The notes below the pieces were generated by a model. The model worked only from the letters and a program-made list of their open reading frames with translations. It did not search any database and was not told where the DNA came from. From Vibrio rotiferianus CAIM 577 = LMG 21460 (GTDB lineage Bacteria; Pseudomonadota; Gammaproteobacteria; Enterobacterales; Vibrionaceae): a DNA stretch of 64,000 nt. A program made the translations under genes and the position numbers. This document shows positions 55,951 through 64,000 of the stretch, in pieces (position 1 is the stretch's first letter; each line of letters begins with the position of its first letter). The stretch is from contig NZ_APHW01000015.1 of the NCBI RefSeq assembly GCF_002741985.1, forward strand, positions 1 through 64,000, in the 5' to 3' direction.

Positions 55951-57576
55951 ATGCGCTCAACAATAACATTTAAGCTCCTAGTCGCGTTAATCGCAGTCTT
56001 TAGCTGCGTATTAGCTGTGTCTACCGGATACCAGTACTATCAACAAAAATCACTTATTAATGATGTACTGAGCGAACAACTGCATGACAAAGCAAGTAAC
56101 TATTTTGACAGCCTAAATATGATGATGCTGACGGGCACAATGGTTCAAAAAGAAACATTGCGCCAAAAAGCCCTCGCTCAAGACGGAATCGAACAAGTTC
56201 GGGTCTTACGAGCGGACAGCGTGTCAAAGTTTTATGGCCCAGGCAAAGAGAACCAACTGCCACAAGATGATATCGACCGCCGAGCTTTAGCTGGTGAACT
56301 CGTTATTGAGCCGTTTACTGCGGAATGGGGTCAGGGAATGGTGGTGGCTTTGCCAATGAAGTCCAGTGAAAATTATCGCGGAACCAACTGTGTAGCCTGC
56401 CATATTACTCCTGAGGGTGAAGTGCTTGGTGCGATTCGTCTTGAGTACAACATGAATCATGTGAACTCAATGATCAACAAACAGGCCATGTTTGCGATTG
56501 GCATCATGTCCTCTATCGCCTTTATTGGCTTCCTCATTACCATGGGCCTAATCCGCAAAATTATCGTTCGCCCTATCCAAAAGATTTCACGCTTTATGTC
56601 TAACGTGAGCGCAAGTAAAGACCTATCGCAACGCTTGGAGCAGAAACAGAAGGATGAAATGGGGTTACTCTCACAATCTATCGACTCATTTATGGACACC
56701 GTTTCCGATAGTTTGGAAAGAGTACAAGATACCTCTCACTCACTTGCAGATTCCGCAAGCAAACTCACAAACGTTGCCCAATCAACCGATGAAGCCGCAG
56801 ACAACCAGCAAGTAGAAACCAACGAAGTACAAAGCAACATCAATGACATGCTGGATCAACAAGCAAATGTAGAACAAGCGACAGTTGACGCCACTGGGTT
56901 AATCAATCATACGGTAGACGTTGCCACACAAAGTGCAACTCAGGCTCATGGCGTGAGTGAAGATATTAAAAATCTAGTCGGCGATATCGATCATGTAAGA
57001 GAGAAAATTTCGACGCTCAACCAACAAACTGAAGAAGTTTCCTCAATCCTTGACGTTATCAAAGGCGTGGCGGAACAAACTAACCTCCTTGCACTCAATG
57101 CGGCGATTGAAGCAGCACGTGCGGGAGAACAAGGACGTGGCTTTGCCGTTGTCGCGGATGAAGTGCGTAACTTGGCTTCAAGGACAACGGAAGCAACGAC
57201 TAACATCGAAAATATTATAACTCAGTTCCAACAAGGCAGCTCAGAGTCACTTTCTTCTGTGGATGCGGTTTGTCATCACGCACACCAACGTTCCGTAGAT
57301 GTCGAAGAGCTATCCAATGCGATGAGAAATGTTGTCAGCGAAATGCATCAAGTTCTTCAACATGCGCAGAATATTCAGCACCAGACACAAGCCACTTCTG
57401 AAGTAAGTAAACATATTCAAACTAAAGTCGATACCATAACCAAACACGCTAATGACACATCCGAGTCAGCGACTCTAACGCGAGACATCAGTGTGGATTT
57501 AGAACAATTGTCAGACCGACTAGAGCAATTACTTAACCAATTTTGCTTATCTGAAGAGAAAAGTGGACTCAAATGA
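55951..57576 (+). CDS. Methyl-accepting chemotaxis protein with periplasmic haem c motif
   Basis: A 541-aa receptor with membrane segments at about 10-28 and 180-202. A periplasmic region between them carries CVACH (residues 147-151), a haem c attachment motif. HAMP (about 200-255) and the conserved signalling tip ([20 protein letters not shown], about 373-392) follow. It should sense a redox or haem-ligand signal and steer swimming through CheA/CheW. No clear ribosome site precedes the ATG. Divergent from queD. Confidence 0.87.
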   Translation: MRSTITFKLLVALIAVFSCVLAVSTGYQYYQQKSLINDVLSEQLHDKASNYFDSLNMMMLTGTMVQKETLRQKALAQDGIEQVRVLRADSVSKFYGPGKENQLPQDDIDRRALAGELVIEPFTAEWGQGMVVALPMKSSENYRGTNCVACHITPEGEVLGAIRLEYNMNHVNSMINKQAMFAIGIMSSIAFIGFLITMGLIRKIIVRPIQKISRFMSNVSASKDLSQRLEQKQKDEMGLLSQSIDSFMDTVSDSLERVQDTSHSLADSASKLTNVAQSTDEAADNQQVETNEVQSNINDMLDQQANVEQATVDATGLINHTVDVATQSATQAHGVSEDIKNLVGDIDHVREKISTLNQQTEEVSSILDVIKGVAEQTNLLALNAAIEAARAGEQGRGFAVVADEVRNLASRTTEATTNIENIITQFQQGSSESLSSVDAVCHHAHQRSVDVEELSNAMRNVVSEMHQVLQHAQNIQHQTQATSEVSKHIQTKVDTITKHANDTSESATLTRDISVDLEQLSDRLEQLLNQFCLSEEKSGLK

Positions 57577-57763
57577 TAAAAATCTAGCCTTCAAAACAAT
57601 ATAAAGGTTGAAGCTGACGATTTGACAGGTAATATGTTCCGTTGAATCTAAAAAATTCTATCCAGCTCAATGCTTCGCTTGTTTTTTAAACAAATCCGTT
57701 TTAAGACAACTACTTTTGCGAGCGTTGAGTTGAATTTTTACCTCAATGGAGAATATTGAAAAC

Positions 57764-59164
57764 ATGACTTACGCGCCTGTATCAGACGTTTTGAAAGGTC
57801 AGCTAGCAGTAGACAGTGAAGTTACTGTTCGTGGCTGGATCCGTTCACGTCGTGATTCCAAAGCTGGAATCTCTTTCCTTGCCATTTACGACGGCTCTTG
57901 TTTCGACCCGATTCAGGCCGTGGTCCCTAATAATCTTAATAATTACGAAAACGAAGTGCTTAAGCTAACTACAGGCTGCTCTGTTGAAGTAACTGGTAAG
58001 ATTGTTGAGTCTCCAGCGGCTGGTCAAGCATTCGAACTTGCTGCAACTGACGTTAAAGTTGTAGGTTGGGTTGAAGACGCTGACACTTACCCAATGGCAA
58101 AAACTCGTCACTCTATCGAGTACCTACGTGAAGTTGCGCACCTACGTCCGCGCACAAACGTAATCGGTGCGGTAGCACGTGTACGTAACTGTCTATCTCA
58201 AGCGATTCACCGCTTTTACCACGAGCAAGGTTACTTCTGGGTATCTGCACCACTAATTACAGCTTCTGACGCTGAAGGTGCTGGTGAAATGTTCCGCGTT
58301 TCTACGCTAGACATGGAAAACCTACCTCGCACAGACAAAGGTGATGTGGACTACAACGAAGACTTCTTCGGTAAAGAAACGTTCCTAACCGTATCTGGTC
58401 AGCTAAACGCTGAAGCTTATGCATGTGCACTAAGCAAGGTGTACACGTTTGGCCCTACTTTCCGTGCTGAAAACTCAAACACAAGCCGCCACCTAGCAGA
58501 ATTCTGGATGGTTGAGCCTGAAGTGGCGTTTGCAGAACTGGATGACGTAGCGAAACTTGCTGAAGGCATGCTGAAATTCGTATTTAAAGCGGTTCTTGCA
58601 GAGTGTCGCGATGACCTTGAGTTCTTTGCTCAACGCATCGACAAAGAAGCAATCACTCGTCTAGAGCAGTTCGTATCTTCTGACTTTGCACAAGTAGACT
58701 ACACTGACGCAATCCAGATCCTTCTTGATTCAGGTCGTGAATTCGAATTCCCAGTTGAATGGGGTATCGATATGTCTTCTGAGCACGAGCGTTTCCTTGC
58801 GGAAGAGCATTTCAAAGCGCCAGTAATCGTGAAGAACTACCCGAAAGACATCAAAGCATTCTACATGCGTGCTAACGATGACGGTAAGACGGTAGCTGCA
58901 ATGGACGTACTAGCACCGGGCATCGGTGAGATCATCGGTGGTTCTCAGCGTGAAGAACGTCTAGAAATCCTGGACGAGCGTATGCGTGAAGTGGGTATCG
59001 ACCCAGAACACATGAGCTGGTACCGTGACCTACGTAAATACGGCACAGTGCCACACGCAGGCTTTGGTCTAGGCTTTGAGCGTCTAGTATCCTACGTGAC
59101 TGGTATGGGCAACGTACGTGACGTGATCCCGTTCCCACGTACACCTCGCTCTGCGAACTTCTAA
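57764..59164 (+). CDS. asnS: Asparaginyl-tRNA synthetase
   Basis: A 466-aa class II synthetase. An N-terminal OB-fold anticodon domain (about 15-110) is followed by the catalytic core with motif 2 ([15 protein letters not shown]) and motif 3 ([10 protein letters not shown]). It charges tRNA-Asn. I take the MTYAPVSDV start (57764), which matches the known length of 466 aa; the ATG at 57746 adds six residues and carries the ribosome-like GGAG inside. A strong terminator follows. Confidence 0.95.
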   Translation: MTYAPVSDVLKGQLAVDSEVTVRGWIRSRRDSKAGISFLAIYDGSCFDPIQAVVPNNLNNYENEVLKLTTGCSVEVTGKIVESPAAGQAFELAATDVKVVGWVEDADTYPMAKTRHSIEYLREVAHLRPRTNVIGAVARVRNCLSQAIHRFYHEQGYFWVSAPLITASDAEGAGEMFRVSTLDMENLPRTDKGDVDYNEDFFGKETFLTVSGQLNAEAYACALSKVYTFGPTFRAENSNTSRHLAEFWMVEPEVAFAELDDVAKLAEGMLKFVFKAVLAECRDDLEFFAQRIDKEAITRLEQFVSSDFAQVDYTDAIQILLDSGREFEFPVEWGIDMSSEHERFLAEEHFKAPVIVKNYPKDIKAFYMRANDDGKTVAAMDVLAPGIGEIIGGSQREERLEILDERMREVGIDPEHMSWYRDLRKYGTVPHAGFGLGFERLVSYVTGMGNVRDVIPFPRTPRSANF

Positions 59165-59187
59165 TCACTGCTGAGTGATAAAGAATT

Positions 59188-59216
59188 AAAAAAGACCTCC
59201 CTTGTGGAGGTCTTTT
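59188..59216 (+). terminator. Terminator after asnS
   Basis: AAAAAAGACCTCC (59188-59200) pairs with GGAGGTCTTTT (59206-59216), with a 5-nt loop and a T-run. Confidence 0.88.
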
Positions 59217-59272
59217 ATTTTGTAGTAATTACGGTAAATATTGCACGTAATGCTTTGATTGTGCGCTTTTAA

Positions 59273-59686
59273 CTATTGGCTCAACTTCACGCTCATGATA
59301 CTTGCAGATTCTGTTACCTCCACATTGTCATTCTCATCGCTCATAACCGTGTGATGGTAGACACCACCAATCAAAACCGGCTTTTCGAGATCTTTCTGCT
59401 TAATAACCAACGACGTGTTAATCTGATTTGTTGCATGTTTAATCTTGCTTGCTTTAATCACCGAGACATCTAATAGGTAGTCGGGATGAAGCTTCTTCAC
59501 CGTTCCCGATAAATCGATACGTTCTTTATCATTGTCTACATGAGCCTCAAAATGATCATCAGCTTGGATCTCAGCCGTCAGTTTAGATTGATCATAAATC
59601 AAAGTGACGGATTTAGGCTCAACGTCCTGATTAGCAGCGCAACCGAACGTGAACACAGATAACACAAGCAAGATTGAACTCTTCAT
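59273..59686 (-). CDS. Putative lipoprotein, function unknown (137 aa)
   Basis: A signal peptide with a possible lipobox (LLVLSVFTFGC, Cys16) is followed by a soluble strand-rich body of about 120 residues. It contains no cysteine besides the lipobox. No family recognised. AGGAAT precedes the start. It is followed by asnS on the other strand. Confidence 0.6.
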   Translation of the reverse strand: MKSSILLVLSVFTFGCAANQDVEPKSVTLIYDQSKLTAEIQADDHFEAHVDNDKERIDLSGTVKKLHPDYLLDVSVIKASKIKHATNQINTSLVIKQKDLEKPVLIGGVYHHTVMSDENDNVEVTESASIMSVKLSQ

Positions 59687-59716
59687 TCACTTTATTCCTA
59701 ATTTTAAGTGTGACTA

Positions 59717-59938
59717 TTAAGGGTCGTTATCCTCGTCTTTATCTGCATGGGCGGCATACTTAACACCCAACACGCACAAACCAAACATAATAAAAGGGAT
59801 AACTGCGGCGGTGTACTCAGTCCACGCCATATGAGAGAAAGACTTCGCCAAAATAAGATGTGCAAACACAAGTAAGAATGCACTAAAAATGGCAACGGCG
59901 ATGAGCCTCAATTCGTGTTTTACCAACTGCTTTTTCAT
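59717..59938 (-). CDS. Small two-segment membrane protein (73 aa)
   Basis: Two hydrophobic segments (about 12-30 and 44-62) and an acidic C-terminal tail (DKDEDNDP). I take the ATG at 59938, with GGAGGAG about 7 nt upstream, over the GTG at 59944. It lies 30 nt upstream of the lipoprotein gene on the same strand, so an operon is plausible. No family recognised. Confidence 0.65.
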   Translation of the reverse strand: MKKQLVKHELRLIAVAIFSAFLLVFAHLILAKSFSHMAWTEYTAAVIPFIMFGLCVLGVKYAAHADKDEDNDP

Positions 59939-60036
59939 TGTCACTCCTCCTTATCGATGACTCTATGGAAGAGTGAAACACAACCTTTCTAAACCGTTCT
60001 GATACAGTTAGTCGGAAAAAAGATCAAACAGTTCCA

Positions 60037-61428
60037 TTAGTGAAGCAAATCACCCAATTTACGAATGGCTTGCTCTACATTTTCATCTGCCGCTAACGAG
60101 GTATTAAGCCGCAGATAGTTTTCAAACTGTGCATCCAAAGAGAACAACTTGCCATGAGCAATGGTCACCTGTTCGGCAAGCAATGCTTGATAGAGCGTTT
60201 TACTACTGACACCTTTTGGCAGCGCTAACCAAAGAAAATACCCACCTTGCGGTAAATAAAAATTAACTTGCGCAGGAAGGTACTGTTCAAGAAGCTCAAT
60301 AAATCGTTGTTGACGCCGCTGGAGCGTCTTGCGCAGCTTTCTTAGGTGATTATCGTAGCTATCGTTTTGAAGGTAATGTGCGACCCCCTGCTGAATAGGT
60401 GCACTACCTGACAAGGTCGACATCAGTTGCAGCTTTTGGATTGCTTCATTAAAACGCTTATTCACGACCCAGCCTAAGCGATAACCTGGGCACAGGCTTT
60501 TCGATAGTGATCCACAATGCAGCACACGATCTTGTGTATCAAAGCTTTTCAATGCCACTGGCTTGCTATCGGAAAAATACAGCTCAGCATAAACATCATC
60601 TTCTATCACATAGACATCGTGTTGATTCGCGAGCTCAACAACACGCTGTTTTTTCTGGGTAGAGAGAGAGGTTCCTGTTGGGTTATGAAAATTTGTCATC
60701 AGCCAGCAAGCTTTGATGTCGTGATTTTTAAATACTTCCGCTAGCTGCTCTAATGAATGACCATCCTCCGCATCAACAGACACTTCTATCGCGTTTAAGC
60801 CCAATCGCTCGATGGCTTGCAGTGCACCATAGAAGGTCGGGGATTCTACGACTACGGTATCGCCGGGTTGAGTGACAGCTTGTAGGCTAAGGTTAAGAGC
60901 CTCTAACGCACCAGAGGTGATCACAATATCATCATGAGTTAAACTCATGCCTTGCTGTATATAGCGCTGTGCAATCAAGCGACGAAGCGCTTCACTGCCG
61001 GGTGGAAGGTTATCTAATAAAGAATCCGGGGCCATTTTACGCCCAGAACTGGCAAGATTACGGTTTAACGCGTCCAATGGAAACAATGTCGGATCAGGAA
61101 ATGCTGAGCCAAGCTTTATCGCCTCTGGTAACGCTTGATGCTTAAGAAAACCATACAACTCATCATTGACTGACACTCGCAGAACGCTGCTTTCTGAATT
61201 TGAAGCTTCTAATCGTTCGAGCTCGGCGGTAACAAAGTACCCTGATTGCGGCTTTGCCGTCACCCACCCTTGAGCTTCTAACAATTGATAAGCTTGCAAT
61301 ACAGTTCCGGCACTCACCGAATGGCTCTGGCTTGTTATGCGAACTGAGGGCAATTTCTCCCCTGCTCTCCATGTGTTCTGTTGGATCTGAGTTTTAAACA
61401 ACTCTGCCAATTGTCGATAGCGATTCAT
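60037..61428 (-). CDS. MocR/GntR-type PLP-dependent regulator
   Basis: A 463-aa fusion of a GntR winged helix (about 1-70) and an aminotransferase class I fold (about 100-460). The PLP lysine is K310 in HCGSLSKSLCPGYR; N249 (NFHNPTG), D277 and Y280 are also in place. Such proteins are PLP-binding transcriptional regulators (PdxR, GabR types), generally not transaminases. The gene is isolated, so the target is unclear; PdxR-like control of vitamin B6 genes is a guess. GAGGGA precedes the start. Confidence 0.88.
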   Translation of the reverse strand: MNRYRQLAELFKTQIQQNTWRAGEKLPSVRITSQSHSVSAGTVLQAYQLLEAQGWVTAKPQSGYFVTAELERLEASNSESSVLRVSVNDELYGFLKHQALPEAIKLGSAFPDPTLFPLDALNRNLASSGRKMAPDSLLDNLPPGSEALRRLIAQRYIQQGMSLTHDDIVITSGALEALNLSLQAVTQPGDTVVVESPTFYGALQAIERLGLNAIEVSVDAEDGHSLEQLAEVFKNHDIKACWLMTNFHNPTGTSLSTQKKQRVVELANQHDVYVIEDDVYAELYFSDSKPVALKSFDTQDRVLHCGSLSKSLCPGYRLGWVVNKRFNEAIQKLQLMSTLSGSAPIQQGVAHYLQNDSYDNHLRKLRKTLQRRQQRFIELLEQYLPAQVNFYLPQGGYFLWLALPKGVSSKTLYQALLAEQVTIAHGKLFSLDAQFENYLRLNTSLAADENVEQAIRKLGDLLH

Positions 61429-61605
61429 AATTCCCTCTTAAGCACCCGAAATGGCAAGATAGCATAAATCATCCCAAAAATTCCTAACGCTTTGTGCCAA
61501 TGTTGTAAGATAACTTCTCAAACTTTGCCTTAGCATTTTACAGCGCAAAGTGTCATTTTATGTTCCATACTTTCAATGACATGAACACTCTCTCTGGAGG
61601 CAACG

Positions 61606-61836
61606 ATGAAACTGTTTACCATGGACGATCTATCTTATAGGGGTACACATAAAGGCGTTCATAGTTGGGATCACCCTGATAGTGATACTCCGTACTACTG
61701 GCACCCCGACTGGCTCCATATTGCAGAGGATGCGTTAGGCTTACAGCCTAAATGTGAACTAGAAGTCCCGGATGGCGAAACGGCTACAGAAGAGCACGCG
61801 AAAGAAGCCATTGTTAAGCATCTAAACAATGAATGA
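61606..61836 (+). CDS. Small conserved protein with YYWHPDWLH motif, copy 1 (76 aa)
   Basis: A 76-aa soluble protein. The central PYYWHPDWLHIAEDALG (about 30-46) recurs in the protein encoded at 62059. It has no cysteine pair, signal peptide or membrane segment. A strong GGAGG precedes the ATG. No function known to me. The two paralogues are 222 nt apart in the same orientation, suggesting tandem duplication. Confidence 0.65.
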   Translation: MKLFTMDDLSYRGTHKGVHSWDHPDSDTPYYWHPDWLHIAEDALGLQPKCELEVPDGETATEEHAKEAIVKHLNNE

Positions 61837-62058
61837 TTCAGTTCACTCCGTTGGCTGCTACTTTTGTAGCGGCCACCTTAAATTTTGAGTTAAGCCGTTA
61901 ATTTGCGTGCTAAAATTATTAATTGAGACGTTTACACTTTATTGGCGTTAATATCGACGACATAAATAGATTACTGTCACATTATTTTTGCAGGCATCTG
62001 TTACATTTATAACGTAATGGTGACATACCTCAACTCATGAACATGAGAGAAGATAATA

Positions 62059-62358
62059 ATGACTAAGTACAACGAAAACGATATTAAATACAAAGGTGAG
62101 ACTAACGGTGTTCATACGTGGAGCACAGCATCCGGTCAGCCTTATTACTGGCATCCAGATTGGCTGCATGTTGCTGAAGATGCGACAGGATCGCACCCAA
62201 AACAAAAACTAGAAGTTGAAGCAACTGAAGCGCCAACTGAAAAGCATGCCTTAAAAGCAATTCTGAAACACATGAATGACTGGGCGACAGGAAAGCTGTC
62301 AAGCAAGCCAGACATTGAAACCAATGCTGTAGAATCAGAAATTAACCTAAAGAAATAG
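62059..62358 (+). CDS. Small conserved protein with YYWHPDWLH motif, copy 2 (99 aa)
   Basis: A 99-aa paralogue of the gene at 61606: shared YKG/YRG start, GVHTW/GVHSW, PYYWHPDWLHVAEDATG, and a KHxN segment. It adds an extra C-terminal tail of about 25 residues (polar, lysine-ended). GAGA precedes the ATG. Function unknown. The 222-bp gap before it probably has its own promoter, since no ribosome site of the first gene reaches it. Confidence 0.65.
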   Translation: MTKYNENDIKYKGETNGVHTWSTASGQPYYWHPDWLHVAEDATGSHPKQKLEVEATEAPTEKHALKAILKHMNDWATGKLSSKPDIETNAVESEINLKK

Positions 62359-62375
62359 GTTTAATGATCCATTTC

Positions 62376-62402
62376 AAAGCCCCGCTTAGTCGGGGCTTTT
62401 TT
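62376..62402 (+). terminator. Terminator after the paralogue pair
   Basis: AAAGCCCCG (62376-62384) pairs with CGGGGCTTT (62391-62399), followed by a T-run. Confidence 0.88.
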
Positions 62403-62584
62403 AATTATTGAGCTAATTAATAACAAAAATCTATCAATGCGTGCAATCTATCGATAAAATTCCTGGTCTTTGATTTTACAAATTTAATATCAACTACGTA
62501 TCTATCACATCCAAAGTCGCTTCTGTCTATTCAGTGAGCCAATAAATAGAGTGAACGGTACGCTTTGATAAGGTAAAACTAACT

Positions 62585-64000
62585 ATGGTGAATACTAACT
62601 ACAATGCACCACTGACATTTAAACTCTATTTAGCGGCTGCATTTTTCTTTGGAACCTACGGTGGGCGTGTGTGCCCAATGCTTAGTACATTAAATGCATT
62701 TGAAGTCATTCTGCATTGTACGGTTGTCTTCTCAATACTTTTTATAGTTCGACACTATATTCTCTCTCGACATCCTCTCATTGCAGATAACAGACAAGCT
62801 CTACTTGACGCCTCTTTATTTACAATTGCGAGTATCCCTTTCGCTGCGTTTTATAATCTGCAATATGACTTTACTTTGGACAGCAACGTAAAGGTTTTAT
62901 TGGGTATGGCCTTGTTTGGTTTTCTTACTGGCCTGATCCTTCAACTACAAAGTAAGCTCGTTCACTTTGATGCTTTAAGCCACAAAAAGCGCTTCGATTT
63001 TGCACTCTCTGGCCAACGTCAATCCATTATTAAACAAATGATTGGAATGATGATCGTACTGCTTATCACCTTGACGACTATATTAACCATGGTTGCTGTG
63101 AAAGATATCTATTGGCTAGAGCAAAACCCAGAGCAAATTACCAACGGGCTCGGGAAGATCAGCTTCATTAAAGAGCTTGTCTACATTGCATTAGTCATTG
63201 GTGGTTATGTTATAGCTATCATGGTGCTGTGGACAAAACTGATGCAGAAGATTCTCCTTAGCCAGGAGGATGCATTAAAAGAAGTGACCCAAGGTAGATT
63301 AGAACATCGACTACCGATATTTGAGCATGATGAACTCGGAGCGATGGCCTGTCTAACTAACCAAATGTTAGACAGTCTGCAAGTATCTCAAAATGAGGTA
63401 AAAACAACGCGTGACGTTGCTATTGTCAGCCTTTCTGCACTTGCTGAATCTCGTGATAATGAAACAGGCGCCCATATTCTAAGAACCCAAGAATACGTCA
63501 AAGTATTAGCAGAATATCTATCCAAGATTACCGCACACCAATCTTTGCTGACTCCAAACTACATCGAGCTGCTTTATAAGTCCGCACCGCTACATGATGT
63601 CGGTAAAGTCGGTGTGCCTGACAGCGTCCTATTGAAGCCAGGTAAACTTACCGATGAAGAATTTGAGATCATGAAGGGTCATGCTGAAATTGGTGCAGAA
63701 GCACTATCAATAGCAGAAAAGCAGCTAGGAAGTAGTTCATTTTTACGAGTTGCTAAAGAGATTGCCCTCACCCACCATGAAAAATGGGATGGCAGTGGAT
63801 ATCCAAACCGACTTTCTGGGGAAGATATTCCTCTTTCAGGCCGTCTAATGGCGCTGGCTGATGTTTATGACGCACTGATTTCAAAACGTATATATAAACC
63901 TGCATTCAGTCATGACAAGGCGAAAGCAATCATCCTAGAAGGAAAAGGCAAACATTTTGATCCTCAGATTGTCGATGCTTTCCTTGCGATCGAAGCTGAG
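62585..64000 (+). CDS. Membrane HD-GYP phosphodiesterase (3' end beyond the window)
   Basis: The frame opens at the ATG at 62585 and is still open at the right edge after 472 codons. The N-terminal ~220 residues have about six hydrophobic segments. A HAMP-like linker follows, then an HD-GYP domain with SAPLHDVGKVGVPD (H337-D338) and HHEKWDGSGYP. The catalytic residues look intact, so it should degrade cyclic-di-GMP under control of a membrane sensor. AAGG precedes the start. Only the last residues are missing. Confidence 0.87.
   Translation, partial: MVNTNYNAPLTFKLYLAAAFFFGTYGGRVCPMLSTLNAFEVILHCTVVFSILFIVRHYILSRHPLIADNRQALLDASLFTIASIPFAAFYNLQYDFTLDSNVKVLLGMALFGFLTGLILQLQSKLVHFDALSHKKRFDFALSGQRQSIIKQMIGMMIVLLITLTTILTMVAVKDIYWLEQNPEQITNGLGKISFIKELVYIALVIGGYVIAIMVLWTKLMQKILLSQEDALKEVTQGRLEHRLPIFEHDELGAMACLTNQMLDSLQVSQNEVKTTRDVAIVSLSALAESRDNETGAHILRTQEYVKVLAEYLSKITAHQSLLTPNYIELLYKSAPLHDVGKVGVPDSVLLKPGKLTDEEFEIMKGHAEIGAEALSIAEKQLGSSSFLRVAKEIALTHHEKWDGSGYPNRLSGEDIPLSGRLMALADVYDALISKRIYKPAFSHDKAKAIILEGKGKHFDPQIVDAFLAIEAE

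Overview
The window looks like a Vibrio chromosome, most likely of the Harveyi clade (V. parahaemolyticus, V. alginolyticus, V. harveyi and relatives). The reasons are an asparaginyl-tRNA synthetase of Vibrio type, a ferrichrome-type fhu locus, a YjjI/YjjW glycyl-radical pair, many cyclic-di-GMP enzymes, and short dispersed repeats of a kind common in vibrios. The species is an inference from remembered similarity, not from a search.

Layout. 1-580: tail of an IS4-type transposase and a 264-bp MITE-like element. 574-5654: ordinary chromosomal genes (a Tag-like glycosylase, a monooxygenase/oxidoreductase pair divergent from a LysR regulator, a GltS-like symporter). 5.7-15.9 kb: an accessory block of genes I mostly cannot name. 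It ends in a two-gene operon encoding a 1365-aa membrane-anchored, TPR-like protein with a PIN-nuclease-like C-terminal part, plus a 624-aa helical partner; this is the best candidate for an undescribed, possibly defensive, system. 15.9-21.2 kb: an orphan pilin-like protein and a heterodimeric ABC exporter (MdlAB/SmdAB type). 21.2-27.3 kb: fhuA, fhuB, fhuD and fhuC for hydroxamate siderophore uptake, with a Fur-like site upstream. 27.6-36.2 kb: a small gene under a perfect LexA-box match, HD-GYP proteins, an aromatic amino acid permease with TyrR-like boxes, an iron-type alcohol dehydrogenase, and a haem protein/diguanylate cyclase operon. 36.2-41.5 kb: a 2OG-Fe(II) oxygenase, a TerC-family protein, a LysR regulator and yjjI/yjjW. 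41.7-50.7 kb: a LysE exporter, three more c-di-GMP proteins, and an SLC13 transporter with a sensor kinase (frameshifted here) and a response regulator. 51-55.7 kb: a lipid A acyltransferase, a LysE exporter between repeat copies, an unannotated 37-aa membrane peptide, an APC permease and queD. 55.9-64 kb: a chemoreceptor with a CxxCH haem motif, asnS, a MocR-type regulator, two paralogous small proteins, and a membrane HD-GYP protein running off the end.

How it fits together. Seven proteins carry GGDEF, EAL or HD-GYP domains, so c-di-GMP signalling is the main theme after transport. Two sensory proteins carry c-type haem motifs in or next to their periplasmic parts, which suggests redox or gas sensing. 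Most other genes are single-gene or two-gene units closed by strong, often bidirectional, terminators. I saw no rRNA, tRNA or CRISPR array.
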